Source: Aphrocallistes beatrix
Taxonomy: Eukaryota; Porifera; Hexactinellida; Sceptrulophora; Aphrocallistidae
Reading direction: 5' to 3'
NCBI GenBank assembly: GCA_963281255.1
Contig: OY725496.1
Location: forward strand, 4,379,723-4,443,722
DNA: 64,000 nt
A model generated the notes under the pieces. That model saw nothing but the letters and a program-made list of their open reading frames with translations. It was not told the origin of the DNA and made no database searches. Below, piece by piece: positions 1-10,342 of the stretch (positions are counted from its first letter, which is position 1; the number at the start of each line of letters is the position of its first letter). Both the position numbers and the translations under genes were made by a program.

Positions 1-369
1 CACCTCTCCGTCCAGCAGGTGCAGGGCTGAGTGCTGCTGCAGCTCCTGCTCCAGCTGCTTGAACGCGGTTACCCGCGTCAGAGAGACGTTTGGCGCCTCG
101 GCCACCTGACTGGTGAAGTCCTCCTCTCGCACCTCCTCCAGGTCTGGGATCATGGGGATGTTGTCCAGGTCATTATCAATGTGTCGCGCTTTGAAACTTT
201 CGCTCGGCCCTTCTGCTTTGTCCCCCCGCATCCGGGACAGGAACCCCTTCCCACTTCGCTTTCCCTCCTCCGCCTGTCCCCATACGGCAGTGGCCCGGGC
301 CTTGGAGCCAGCTGATTGCTGCGAATCCTCTCGCATCAGATCCCCCACACTCTCCAGCTCATCTCCCAT
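1..369 (-). CDS. IFT43: Intraflagellar transport protein 43 (partial, C-terminus beyond window)
   Basis: The minus-strand frame opens at ATG 369 and runs through the left edge, giving 123 codons. IFT43 is a small subunit of the IFT-A complex, which carries cargo back along the ciliary axoneme. The diagnostic block is around residues 70-120: NIPMIPDLEEVREEDF, followed by a segment ending in HLLDGEV. This matches the animal IFT43 core, which in mammals reads IPIIPDLEEVQEEDF and then TLDGEID. The N-terminal ~65 residues are low complexity, as usual for the family. The C-terminal third lies outside the window. No upstream ATG in this frame is more convincing. The gene sits head-to-tail behind the FBXW10-like gene, with about 118 bp between them. 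Confidence 0.9.
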   Translation of the reverse strand, partial: MGDELESVGDLMREDSQQSAGSKARATAVWGQAEEGKRSGKGFLSRMRGDKAEGPSESFKARHIDNDLDNIPMIPDLEEVREEDFTSQVAEAPNVSLTRVTAFKQLEQELQQHSALHLLDGEV

Positions 370-486
370 CTCTAACCAATAAGAACTGTTCTCTCAAAAC
401 GTTTAATCTTTATCAGACAATAGTACAGCTATTCGATAAGTACAGATATATAGTGAGACATGGGTTGGTAACATATGGTATTCACA

Positions 487-2550
487 TTAAACGGTGGGCT
501 TAAGCTCCATCACGTAGCCTTGTCCTGCGAACTCAGTCTGGTAGTCCCACTCCTCCTCCTCGAAGTGGAAGAGTGTCACATTCCGCACGCTGCAGACGAG
601 GATTCTGTTGCTATGCACGTACAGAGAATGTATCGGTTCGAGGGTAGAGTTGCCCATTATCACTTTTATACAGCTCCCGTCCACCATACTCCAAATCCGG
701 ATTTTTCCATCTTCTCCGCCCGTCACGAGTCTCAGGTACAGGAAGTGGAGACAGCTGACGGGAGCAGGGTGCGTGTAAGTGCGTACGCTCCGACACGAGG
801 GGCTGTTAGCCAGCCACTGCTTCACACCTCCGTCCTGTCCCGCGCTCATCAGGAAGAGAGAATCGAGCGCCAGGAACGTAATCGCACCCGAATGTTCCTC
901 CAGTCTCCGTAGCAGACGACAGGTCCGGTGGTCCCAGGTGAACACCAGCCCGTCTTCACTTCCGGTCACGTACTTCTCATGCGTCACGCGTACACACGCC
1001 ACTGCCGCCGCGTGCTGGAACACGTGGAGACACCTGCCCGTGAACACGTCCCAGAGACGGGCGGTCTTGTCGTGCGAGCCGCTGAGCAGCTGGCCGTCCT
1101 TCAGATCCAGACAGAGGACGCTCTTCGTGTGTCCGATGAAGATGCGCGTGTACCGCCCCGTCTTGAGGGACCAGAGCCGCACGGTCAGGTCGTAGCTGCC
1201 GGTGGCCAGCACGTGGTCGATGTGGGAGCCAGAAGGAACCCGCGCTAGCATCACGGACTTGACAACCGCGACGTGTGCGGAGAATGTAGAGATCAGTTTG
1301 CCCCTGGTGTCGATCAAGTGGACCTTTCCTTCTTTCCCGGCGACCGCCAGCACCTTGCCCATGTCGTAGCTGCAGACGGAGCCGAGCAGGCCCAGCGGCA
1401 GCTGGAATCCGGTGACGTTGTAAGCCCCGCAGAACACATTCCGCTCCTCGCGACTGACGCTGTCTCCTCCGAGCCGCTCCGACCGGCCGAACCGGGTCAG
1501 TCTGAGTCTGCGCATCAGCAGCGAGGGACTCTTGTCTAGGGCCGACGCGGAGGGGGACAGCGGACCTTTCGTCCCCTCGACGGAGACCATGGATGCGTAG
1601 CGGGGGTTGCAGATGCGAGAGGAGGCGCCCTGCACCGCTACGGCGGACAACTCCATTCTGTCCCGGAGCTTCCGTTCTCGTAGCACCTCCGAGCTGAGCT
1701 GGTGCCAGTGTCTGGAGACCAGCAGGCAGCAGCAGAGAGTGGACACTGGCAGCTGGTGCAGGATCCACTTGGAGAGGTGCACGGGGAGGTGGCGGATCAG
1801 GTCGTGGGTGGGCCTGGACAGAGGCGAGGGGATAGGGTCCTCGTCCAGCGAGGGGGCGGCTGTCTGGAATAGGCTGAAGGTCCCCGACTCTGGCGGATGG
1901 AATATGATCTCGTCCTCCCGGACGCGCAGGTCTGGCTCAGTTCTGGATCGCGTGGGAGGGATGCGGGTGGGGGAATGGGGGCCGTGTGACCTTGTGGGGG
2001 GCGTCTGTGAGTGGAGTGTCAGAGGATGCGAAGGGGACCTGTGGGACTCGCCGGTCCCGTCTTGTCTCCTGCCAGCCTCGCGGGCTGTGCGGACGAATGC
2101 GAGCACCTGCTCCCCGCCCAATTCCCTGAGGATGCACATCGCGTAGTGGAGCTGTACAGGAGCGGGCGCGCGCTCCAACCACCCACGCACCCTCTCCGCC
2201 AGCGGACTCGGGTCGGCCTCCTGCTTGCCGGGGCGAAGCTTCCTCCCGCGAGAGCGCCGGACGGGCGAGGGGGACGCGCGCGTGAAGGTGAAGAGCGGGG
2301 CGAGTCCCTCCTTGGGCGAGGAGTTGGGCAGGATGCTGAGGAGACGCGTGATGACGTAGTGGGGGAGCTTGCTCGCCAGCCAGCAGGAGAATTCGAGCTG
2401 TGCGCGGCGCTGGGAGTCTCGCAGCCAGTCCCTGGTGAGGGAGAGCCAGCGCCGCGCCTGGCAATGCGGACACTCCCCGCACAGGTCCGGACCGGTGCAG
2501 TGCGGGTAGTAGACGGGGGGAGTGATGGAGAGGTTGAGGGGGCTACTCAT
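487..2550 (-). CDS. F-box and WD40 repeat protein, FBXW10-like
   Basis: A single open frame of 687 codons from ATG 2550. An F-box lies at about residues 250-300 (LIRHLPVHLSKWILHQLP, then CCLLVSRHWHQLS). About six to seven WD40 blades follow at about 380-665, with blade ends such as ATGSYDLTVRLWSL, SGSHDKTARLWDVF and TGGEDGKIRIWSM. F-box/WD40 proteins are substrate receptors of SCF ubiquitin ligases. The N-terminal block with CGECPHC and a following W-rich helix recalls the N-terminus of FBXW10/CDRT1 proteins, so that subfamily is my best guess. The frame stays open upstream to 2625 without an ATG, and a splice-acceptor-like TTTATTCAG lies just before ATG 2550, so a 5' untranslated exon is possible. 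GC content is markedly higher than in the flanks. Confidence 0.8.
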   Translation of the reverse strand: MSSPLNLSITPPVYYPHCTGPDLCGECPHCQARRWLSLTRDWLRDSQRRAQLEFSCWLASKLPHYVITRLLSILPNSSPKEGLAPLFTFTRASPSPVRRSRGRKLRPGKQEADPSPLAERVRGWLERAPAPVQLHYAMCILRELGGEQVLAFVRTAREAGRRQDGTGESHRSPSHPLTLHSQTPPTRSHGPHSPTRIPPTRSRTEPDLRVREDEIIFHPPESGTFSLFQTAAPSLDEDPIPSPLSRPTHDLIRHLPVHLSKWILHQLPVSTLCCCLLVSRHWHQLSSEVLRERKLRDRMELSAVAVQGASSRICNPRYASMVSVEGTKGPLSPSASALDKSPSLLMRRLRLTRFGRSERLGGDSVSREERNVFCGAYNVTGFQLPLGLLGSVCSYDMGKVLAVAGKEGKVHLIDTRGKLISTFSAHVAVVKSVMLARVPSGSHIDHVLATGSYDLTVRLWSLKTGRYTRIFIGHTKSVLCLDLKDGQLLSGSHDKTARLWDVFTGRCLHVFQHAAAVACVRVTHEKYVTGSEDGLVFTWDHRTCRLLRRLEEHSGAITFLALDSLFLMSAGQDGGVKQWLANSPSCRSVRTYTHPAPVSCLHFLYLRLVTGGEDGKIRIWSMVDGSCIKVIMGNSTLEPIHSLYVHSNRILVCSVRNVTLFHFEEEEWDYQTEFAGQGYVMELKPTV

Positions 2551-3748
2551 CCACCTGAATAAACATCTTAAATCAGACCAAAATATTCTCCAGTTTATCC
2601 CTATTAGTCTGACCAACCAGATCAAGTGAAGAATATTTATTGGATATCAAGCACAACAACCTATTAGAAGCATTGGAATGTGTTATTATTAAATGAAACA
2701 TCACTGTCCGGGAGTGGACACAGCAATACCTCGAGGTTCAATGAACTCTCTTACTTAGGATGAGTTCACCGGAGTGTGCGAATATCTTGATAGCACCATT
2801 GCCCCTGTTACTAAATCAAGATGGTTCAGATCCAAACAGAAGATGTAGTATGGTACATAAACCGAGTTGTTCTGTTTTCACTTGAGATGAAAATATTGTC
2901 ATATGCAGTTGGGACTTTGGTTACTACCACGGGTGCATCTGTACTCAGTTTAATGTCTCGAGAGTAGGAAAGCTTTCCTATTCCGATAAAGGATTTGAAA
3001 CTGAGGTCTCGTGAGTACATATTCATTCTGCTATGTGACACAACTCCATTCCTGTCCACACAGAATCCACTTGTTCATCACCACTAGCCCCCAGTCACTG
3101 TTACCCAATCAGTTATATAGACTTTCTGATTGATCTCGTCTATGCTATTCCTCTGGGATAGTTAGCGTTATCACCTAACCTAGCTTCACAACAGACAACA
3201 CGGGATTCTTCTTGGTGGTATAATCTGGATATTTCCTCGAGGCAAAATATCCGAACTCACAGAGTTGGATTGAAGGGTTGGTAGGGATGGACATTGGAAT
3301 GCTATGGCAAGGAGTTTTGTACACATCTCTACTCCTTCCCTTGATAGTGTAACAGTCAGTCACGCCTGCAGAAGCAAGGAAGGTTCTCATCAACCTTAAA
3401 GATATTCTGTCAGATATATATGTGTATAGTATATGTAGCTATCAGTGTATTGTATAAGGACATGTGAAATAATTTCTTGTTCAATTACGTAATAACTTTA
3501 AAATCCAATTATACCCATTCGCTGCTGTGTCGTGAACAACTTTAATATTCAAGAGTCTTCTCTCGGAGAGAGCGTTCTTCCTCTGGATGAGCTGAAGAAT
3601 AATAATTATCTTCGCTAAGAAACTATTACTTAGTATTATAATTAATGAATACATTCTAGTTCTAGAGTTCTGAGAAAATACAGTTGACACTATTACTTAG
3701 TTAAGTGATCGTAGCTAACTATAATGGTGATAATGTTAAGTAAGCGAT
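2551..3748. other. Intergenic stretch with a possible small minus-strand gene
   Basis: Two minus-strand frames look protein-like. One is about 3378 down to 3182, starting after an acceptor-like TTGCTTCTGCAG and reading VTDCYTIKGRSRDVYKTP. The other is about 3085 down to 2826, reading GFCVDRNGVVSHSRMNMYSR and ending at a stop. They could be two exons of one small gene, because an F-G-F-C junction is in frame. However, the required donor (GTCTGT) is weak, and I could not place a first exon with an ATG. I do not recognise the product. The rest of the stretch is AT-rich with no clear feature. Confidence 0.3.
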
Positions 3749-6529
3749 TCAGGAATCAGATAGCTCCTCTATGCACTCAGTAACCACACTGGTGCTCCTA
3801 CTGCTCGCTGACTGAGTGAGAGCTCTGCTGCTATCCAGCGAGTCCTGGAAGATCGGAGTGAGAGGAGGAAGAGGAACAGCACTCTGCTTCCTTGTCTGAG
3901 TCTCGGATGGTGAGTAGAGGGTAGAGTTAGACTCTGTGAACGTGTCAGTGTACTCGTTGGGTTGGTCAGGGTCAGAGGGTGAGTCCGTAAGAGCGGGGGA
4001 CACTTCATGTTCTGTAGTGTCTGGTAGGGGCAGCATGGACTCAATGTCCAGGCAGACTATGTCAGATCTCCTCCTGAGTACCGTAGAGTAAGCTATCTCA
4101 CTCAAGTTAGGCTCTGAACTGGAAACAGACTCAACAGCAGCTGCTGGGAATTCTGGATCTTCGGTGCTGTCGGATCTGGACACAGTCTTGAGCTGTGTGA
4201 CTGCGCGGGAGATATAAATAGAACTCCCAGTTGGAGTCTGCGAGTCAGAGCTAGAGCGGTCGTTGGCTGGAAGAGGAGACTCGTGGCTCAGGCCTGGAAT
4301 GCCAATACTGATCTCGGATATCTGTTCGGTTATGCTGACTCCGTACACCATCTCGTGGCCGCTACGCAGCACAGGTTGGGAAAGTTCAGCACTGGAAATT
4401 AGTTGGGAAGGAATTTCAACGGAATGCTCGGATATTCGAATGGAGATCTCAGAATTTTCGCTCATAACTCCGGTGTCCGACGCAGACCTCTCAGTCCCCA
4501 GGGAGTAGCTGGAGAAATCTGACGAGTAGTCCTGGCTGGGGAGAGGGGAGTGGCTGGGGGTAGGGGAGGCCATGGTACTTTGTATTTGTACGCTCTTCGT
4601 CCGTTGGTCCGTCTGAATGCCCAACGTGGCTGTAGCTGCGTCCGTGGGCTGCACATCAGTGGTCTTTCTGAGGATATTCCGGACAAAATCCATGGTCTCC
4701 GGCGTTTTTAAGAATTCATCAAAGAAATTCTTCTCCACATAATTATCCAGCGTCTTGAAGATCTGCCGTGACACGCTGTCCATGGCAGAATCGAGGATTT
4801 CGTCCTTCATTCGTTCCAGCAGGTTGTGCTTCAGAGCCAATCGGATGGAAGGCTGATGGAGACGATTGTACCGCAGCATTTTGTACCTGTCATCACTCAG
4901 ATTCTGGATACTCACAGGATCGATCGGACGCTTCCGTGAAACTGTTTTCTTACAAATGCTAGACTCTACATATAATTCCTCATCTCTGTCTTCTGGGGAA
5001 TGTTCTGGGTTCGGGATTATTATCAAACTCTTCTCTTCTGAAGATGCTTCTTCTGGAACTTTGGGCGTTTCTGTCTCACGAATTTCAGGCGATTCTTCAG
5101 CTAATTTAAGGTTTTTCTCAACACTAGAAAGCAGATTTTCGTAGCTATTTATAGCTGAGAGGTAGTAGTCCAGATCTTCCAGTACGTCAGGCAACGGTTT
5201 GAAGTGAGACGTGCTTGGAACTTCTGAGACAATTTGAGCTAAGTCGATTGAGTTGAGAACATCGGCTATCTGCTCATCAACCAATTCCTCAATCATTTCC
5301 TGAGACAAGTCATCGATAATGCCATGCAGAGTTGAACCGGGGGCCTGTAATGGTTGGGAGGCGATTGTCTGGTGTCTGGAGAGGAGGGGAGATGGAATTC
5401 CCTCCAGGTGAGCTCGACTGTTGGAGGGAGAAGTTAATCGTGAGTGACCGGGTTTCGAGGCTAGGAAGCTGATTAGAGATTCATCCGAGGAAAAGTTGGG
5501 ATGTTCATTTTCTGGATTCTGGTTGTAGTTAGTTCTACGCACGAAACATCGGTTTTGATCTGAAATTGCATTTACGGAAGGTTTATATGTTTTAGGATTT
5601 TTTGATAATCCCTTCGGTGGCAGTGCAGCCTTCTTGTGGTTGGTACTTTTATTCTTCTTCTGTGGGAGGGGAGGATTCCTTGAAATCGATTTCTGAGGCT
5701 TGGACGGTAAGTCGGGCATCGGGAAGTCAAAATTTGGAAATTCAGAAAGCTGACTGGCACAGCTGGTCAGTGATTTAGTCAGTTTAGACAACTTTTCTTT
5801 GAAAATTTCTTGATATTTTTCTGATATTCTAGAAGAATATTCATTGTGGTAGGTCTGGATAAAGGACATGGAGAATTGGTAGGTGGATAACAGCTTCTGA
5901 GCTACCTCGCTGTGTTTGCTGCCAATCTGAAGGTGCATAATTTGGCGTTCGAGCGAAGAAATTTCTTTCAATAGAGAAGTGATAATTTTGTTAATCTTCG
6001 ATGTCAATTCCTTATCTTCGATCTGAGTTGATTTCTTTGCTAGGTTTTGCTGTTTCCTTCCTTTCGTCGTATCTAAGATAGATTCAAGTTCAGACAGTTG
6101 GCCCTCTAAAATATTTTTGATTCTCATAATTTCCGTATGATTTGTCTTATCAACTTTTGCTTCGGCTAGGCCTTGAGGCTTGAAATCAATTTGAGCCTTT
6201 TCTCTTTCGCATTCGAGGCCTTTATCAATCGAATTCAAATTAGATTTTCCAAGGATTCGTTCCACTGCAATATTTTCATCCTCTGATCGCGACAATTCTC
6301 TGATCTTCTTTTGTGCTAGTCGTTTCATTGCAAACATTTTCCGTTCGAATTCAGTCTTTGGTAGCTGTTGAGATCGATCAACTTGTGAGACAGAATTATT
6401 AGGACCTGAACATATTCCGCGGGGCTGTAACGTCTCTATGGTGATAGCTTGAGGAGGTTGGAATTTAGCATCGAAAGTTTGTTGGAGCTGTTTAGGGTAG
6501 TTGGTAAGAGCTAAACTTTCAGGGAACAT
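3749..6529 (-). CDS. Large coiled-coil protein of unknown function, possibly centrosomal
   Basis: An uninterrupted 926-codon frame from ATG 6529. Residues ~50-250 are charged and heptad-rich (coiled coil). Residues 260-420 are basic and proline/serine-rich. There are short amphipathic helices near 420-445 (MIEELVDEQIADVLNSIDLA) and near 590-630 (DEILDSAMDSVSRQIF, then NYVEKNFFDEFL). The last 250 residues are Ser/Thr/Pro-rich with many acidic stretches. The second helix block resembles a short helical motif near the C-terminus of the centriolar-satellite protein moonraker (KIAA0753). TALPID3 is another family with this layout. Both are weak impressions from memory, so no symbol is given. The gene ends about 1.2 kb from the FBXW10-like gene and begins 128 bp from the stop of the nucleotidyltransferase gene. 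Confidence 0.65.
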   Translation of the reverse strand: MFPESLALTNYPKQLQQTFDAKFQPPQAITIETLQPRGICSGPNNSVSQVDRSQQLPKTEFERKMFAMKRLAQKKIRELSRSEDENIAVERILGKSNLNSIDKGLECEREKAQIDFKPQGLAEAKVDKTNHTEIMRIKNILEGQLSELESILDTTKGRKQQNLAKKSTQIEDKELTSKINKIITSLLKEISSLERQIMHLQIGSKHSEVAQKLLSTYQFSMSFIQTYHNEYSSRISEKYQEIFKEKLSKLTKSLTSCASQLSEFPNFDFPMPDLPSKPQKSISRNPPLPQKKNKSTNHKKAALPPKGLSKNPKTYKPSVNAISDQNRCFVRRTNYNQNPENEHPNFSSDESLISFLASKPGHSRLTSPSNSRAHLEGIPSPLLSRHQTIASQPLQAPGSTLHGIIDDLSQEMIEELVDEQIADVLNSIDLAQIVSEVPSTSHFKPLPDVLEDLDYYLSAINSYENLLSSVEKNLKLAEESPEIRETETPKVPEEASSEEKSLIIIPNPEHSPEDRDEELYVESSICKKTVSRKRPIDPVSIQNLSDDRYKMLRYNRLHQPSIRLALKHNLLERMKDEILDSAMDSVSRQIFKTLDNYVEKNFFDEFLKTPETMDFVRNILRKTTDVQPTDAATATLGIQTDQRTKSVQIQSTMASPTPSHSPLPSQDYSSDFSSYSLGTERSASDTGVMSENSEISIRISEHSVEIPSQLISSAELSQPVLRSGHEMVYGVSITEQISEISIGIPGLSHESPLPANDRSSSDSQTPTGSSIYISRAVTQLKTVSRSDSTEDPEFPAAAVESVSSSEPNLSEIAYSTVLRRRSDIVCLDIESMLPLPDTTEHEVSPALTDSPSDPDQPNEYTDTFTESNSTLYSPSETQTRKQSAVPLPPLTPIFQDSLDSSRALTQSASSRSTSVVTECIEELSDS

Positions 6530-6657
6530 GATTCTCTAGAATTTGAAAAGGAAATTAATTTATTAGAACAATCCATTCATCAGACTCGATATTTCCACAA
6601 TTCACAACTAACATACATATCTATACAAATAAACTATTTCACAATTTCATATTCAAA

Positions 6658-7293
6658 TTATACAAGTCTTGCAATCCTTTCCTTGCACGCATCAATTTTA
6701 GGCATTGCACAAGCATGAAGGACCTCCCAGCTACCGAAGTAGCCGTACTTCACTTCATCCAGCTCATCTCTTCCTCTCTGAAAATCCACAATCCTTCCCT
6801 CTGAGCATATCTGCTCGCCGATCATCAATAAGCGCAGCGTGTGCACGCATATTTTAGTCGCAGTATCCACTTTCCCTTTCATGGCATGCTTCTCCGCTAC
6901 TCGCATGTCCCGCTCATTTTCCTGAAAAAAGGATTCCTTTAATTTGATTTTATTCAGTGCAAAGTCTTTTCCGAAATGAACTGTTTCTTTGAGTTTGCAA
7001 TGATCCGGGGTATTTATACAAGTTATGAGCCTGAAGTTGTGCATTAGCAGTCCTTCCAAGAATTGATCCTTTGAAAGAATGTGTGCATCTAAAAGACCGC
7101 TATGCATATCTGCAGGTTTTCCCGCCCATATCTTCACAACGACAACTAAATCCCAGTCTGAGTCTTTCTGTGCAGTCCCCCATAGACGACTCCCGACCAC
7201 GTACACGTTAAGAATATCGGATTGTGTGAGCTTGAAACTTTTAGAAATTTTTTCAAGCATGTTTGTAGTATCATTGGGATATTTAGCTGCCAT
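6658..7293 (-). CDS. Nucleotidyltransferase-domain protein (pol beta / MNT-like)
   Basis: A 211-codon frame from ATG 7293. Residues ~27-52 read VYVVGSRLWGTAQKDSDWDL followed by VVVV. This is the GS-x(n)-DxD signature of the polymerase beta-type nucleotidyltransferase fold: a Gly-Ser turn, then the first two metal-binding carboxylates in SDWDL. The remaining ~150 residues are helical and contain EKHAMKGKVDTATKICVHTLR, which looks like a HEPN-type or substrate-binding helical bundle. The substrate cannot be read from sequence. Similar single-domain proteins are scattered in animals, protists and bacteria. The gene lies between the coiled-coil gene and a small unknown gene, all on the minus strand. 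Confidence 0.7.
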   Translation of the reverse strand: MAAKYPNDTTNMLEKISKSFKLTQSDILNVYVVGSRLWGTAQKDSDWDLVVVVKIWAGKPADMHSGLLDAHILSKDQFLEGLLMHNFRLITCINTPDHCKLKETVHFGKDFALNKIKLKESFFQENERDMRVAEKHAMKGKVDTATKICVHTLRLLMIGEQICSEGRIVDFQRGRDELDEVKYGYFGSWEVLHACAMPKIDACKERIARLV

Positions 7294-7484
7294 ACGTAAC
7301 TAATGCAATTTAAGATTCACACAATTTTTCATAACATTTCCCTTCCATTAATCATTCATACAATTTTAACTTATGCCCTTTTCTCCGGAACTTTATTGTT
7401 ACAGAAAAATCACAACATAATTGATTACTATGCTAAGTACGTATCAAAAAGTAATTTGACACTCAAAAGTGAAAGCCATCCTGT

Positions 7485-7997
7485 TCAAGTTAGGAACTCA
7501 ACAGTACAATTCGGGGTGTCTAGTGTGATGAGGTTAGTGAGTGCTATCCTTTGCAGGACCGGAGCTAGTTGAGGAGAGTATTCAACCGGACCATTGCCCT
7601 GTAGTTCTGAGTCGATGAGAGAACTGAACAGCTGTTTCAAGTCTAAATTCAGTTTCTGTAGATTATTGGATTTAGCTTTTGGTAATGTATCTTTCAGCAC
7701 AGCTTCCAATAAACTATTCAATTGAGATTCTAGCTTGAAACATCTTGTCGAGTCTTCAGAAATATACTTACTTTCCACATTTTTAGGAACAAATGGCTGC
7801 AAATTCCTCTCGCTAAAAAAATCTTCTGAATAATTTGACTTTCCGTTTTCCGGAATGAATGCGCCTAATGCTCTGTCTAACTGTTTAGTTTCCTTGATGC
7901 TCTGCTTCTTTAGTCGGAGGAGACCTCTATTGTGAGAAGCAATGGTTTTCTTCACACTTACAGGCCATAAGTCTGCTGCTTCTACTTCATCAGACAT
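7485..7997 (-). CDS. Small uncharacterised protein
   Basis: A 170-codon frame from ATG 7997 that begins MSDEVEAADLWPVSVKKTIA. It has a basic N-terminal helix (HNRGLLRLKKQSIKETKQL), a central linker, and a leucine-rich helical half (LESQLNSLLEAVLKDTLPKA, then LNLDLKQLFSSLIDSEL). The composition suggests a small helical subunit of a larger complex, for example at a kinetochore or centrosome, but I cannot assign a family. It is divergent from PRODH, with 505 bp between them holding a small transposable element. Confidence 0.55.
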   Translation of the reverse strand: MSDEVEAADLWPVSVKKTIASHNRGLLRLKKQSIKETKQLDRALGAFIPENGKSNYSEDFFSERNLQPFVPKNVESKYISEDSTRCFKLESQLNSLLEAVLKDTLPKAKSNNLQKLNLDLKQLFSSLIDSELQGNGPVEYSPQLAPVLQRIALTNLITLDTPNCTVEFLT

Positions 7998-8502
7998 TGA
8001 GTCAACTCACAGTCTTCACACTACAATATAATGACACATAGTGTCCGTCATTTGATAATACAATAAACAAGAGTATTCGAAATTGCCTCACGAGCCAAGA
8101 TTATATTGAACATACAGTCGACTCCGCTTAATAGGGTCACATCGGTGAGAGGGCATTTTGCCCCGATTAAGCGGAGAACCCTATTAACCGAAAATATTTT
8201 GAATTAGCTTCTATGTGCGAGAACTATTCCGGTCCTGCCAAAAGTGACCCGATTAACCAGCGGCCCTATTAAGCGGGGCCGATTGTACTTATGAATTTAT
8301 GATGAATGGCACAGAGTATCCAGGAATTTATAATATGATACCACTCCACAGTTAATAAAAATGGCTCTGATCATAACAAACAACAATTGTCATGCCATGT
8401 ATTTACGTAGACTAAACAAGGTGTTAGGCAATATGCACACTACTTCACATATAAGAAGGTAAATCTAACATTATTACAATAAAATACTATCCTTTTGTTA
8501 TA
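7998..8502. other. Intergenic region between two divergent genes
   Basis: It separates the unknown small gene (minus) from PRODH (plus). Apart from the pogo-like element at 8115-8285 it is AT-rich. I see no further gene or conserved site. Confidence 0.5.
8115..8285. mobile_element. Small pogo/Tigger-like inverted-repeat element (MITE), copy 1
   Basis: A 171-bp non-coding element. Its left end is CAGTCGACTCCGCTTAAT and its right end is the near-complement ATTAAGCGGGGCCGATTG. It is flanked on both sides by TA (8113-8114 and 8286-8287), the target duplication of Tc1/mariner and pogo families. Internal motifs repeat the termini: GATTAAGCGGAGAACCC near 8162, and AGTGACCCGATTAACC near 8246. A second, shorter relative lies at 59652-59763. 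No transposase is present, so it must be mobilised in trans. Confidence 0.8.
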
Positions 8503-10342
8503 ATGCTAATGCTACATTCCATAAATAAACTTAAACTAGGAAATTTTTCTCGTACATCACAGCTCAAATATCTGAATGTAACTTCAGTATTCCAAACGAA
8601 CAGTTTTTCTAACATTTTCTCGAACGAAACGATTCATAAATCATTGAAGAGCAAACCATTCAAGGAAATAGCAAGGGGATGGCTCATCTACAATCTACTT
8701 CGATTTGATTTTCTAGTCAAACATTCAGAAAGCTTGCTCAATTTATCAAAAAGATTGATCGGAGTGAAAGCAACCAGATACTTGCTTAAGAACTCACTCT
8801 ACGCTCAGTTCGCTGGAGGGGAAGAGAAAACGGAGGTATTGGATAGGGTAAAGAAGCTGAACCAACAAAAAATACGGACATTCCTTTCTTATTCAGCTGA
8901 GGAAACTGATCAGAACAGTGAGGACAAATTTGAAAATATGAAAAATCATATACTTGATTGTCTCAATATTGTCTTAGCATCATCCAAGGCTAATGAAGGT
9001 ATGACAGCGATCAAGATTAGCCCACTAGCTTCATTAGAACTTCAGAAAAAGGTGAGTACGATCATTCAAAATAAACATGACTGTTTCACTCGACTCAACG
9101 AACAAGTCCCATCAGATAACAACAGGAATCCAGCGAGGATGAAGTTACAAACGTTTCACTCAAACGTTCTAAAAATAGATCCCCTTCTATCAGCTGGTGC
9201 AATCGAAGATTTATTTCAAGAAGTGAGCGGTGCTCGAGAATATATTTCAGCTAGAAGATGGCTTGACAATCTGAATGGAGATGTTGAGATTTACAAATTA
9301 TTGAAAGCAAAGTCCGCTAACTGGATAGAATTAGATTCAATAGAGGGGCGTGAATGGAATAATTTGTTGCTGCGAATCGAAGAGATCGGTTCAGCTTGTC
9401 AGGAAAATAACATTACATTACTGGTAGACGCAGAGCAAACCTACATACAACGAGCAATTCACTACATCGCTGTACACTTCCTAATGAAGAAATTCAACCG
9501 AGACAAGTGTTTAGTGTACAACACGTTTCAATGTAAACTGAGAAGCACTTTTAACGAGCTCAACATGGATGTAGATTTCGCCAAGGAAGAGAATATTCAC
9601 TATGGGTTGAAGATGGTTAGAGGGGCATATCTGATTGAAGAGCGGAAACGTGCGAAAGAAATGGGTTATCCGGATCCAACGAATCAGGATTTAGAAGCGA
9701 CAACAGAAATGTACAATCGCGTAATGGATTTAGCCCTTGAAGAAGTTAAGCGAGACAGGATGCAGCTAATAGTTGCTACTCACAACAAAGATTCAGTGTT
9801 GAGAGCCACCACCGAAATGGAGAAACTGGGAATCCCAAAGAGGGGCGGAGTTAAATTTGGTCAATTATTAGGTGAGTAATAGAATGACTACATCGATTAA
9901 TTGATCCTCCAATCAGTCGACCAGGCCACAACAGATAAGAAAGGGAGAGAGTTTTCAAAGATTATCCACGCATAAGCACCTTATGTCATCCGGATGGAGA
10001 TGGAGACAGCGGTTGGCAATTTCAAAATATATTCCACCAATAGTATTAACCAAAACCAAATACAATAGAAGTAGTCTTGGTGATTCAAAACATATTTTCC
10101 AAACTTTTAACATTTTCTCACATCTAGGTATGCGCGACTACGTGAGTTCGCCTCTCGCAGAAGCAGGGTACCTGATCTACAAAGCAGTGCATTATGGGCC
10201 TGTAATGGAGATAATACCCTACCTCATTCGGAGAGCGCAGGAGAATAAGCATGCAATGAAGGGTGCTGATGTTGAGAGAGAAGTGCTCGGAAGAGAAATC
10301 AGAAACAGAATCAAGAATCGTTTCACTAAACAATTACCATAA
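8503..10342 (+). CDS. PRODH: Proline dehydrogenase, mitochondrial
   Basis: Two exons: 8503-9871 and 10128-10342, with a 256-bp GT-AG intron (9872-10127). The join restores LLGMRDYVSSPLAEAGYL, colinear with animal PRODH. The enzyme is an FAD-dependent inner-mitochondrial-membrane enzyme that oxidises proline to pyrroline-5-carboxylate, the first step of proline catabolism. Visible signatures are LLVDAEQTYIQRAIHY, then KMVRGAYLIEERKRA, then LIVATHNKDSV, and the C-terminal YGPVMEIIPYLIRRAQEN. All are conserved barrel and C-terminal motifs of the PRODH/PutA family. The N-terminal ~40 residues are basic and hydroxylated, as expected of a mitochondrial targeting sequence. The ATG at 8503 is followed closely by another at 8509; either could be used. 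The spliced product is 527 residues, within the normal family range. Confidence 0.95.

Noticed and set aside
977..1768. 263-codon minus-strand frame inside the FBXW10-like gene
   Set aside because: It overlaps the WD40 frame and is Arg/Ala-rich, the usual shadow of a high-GC gene.
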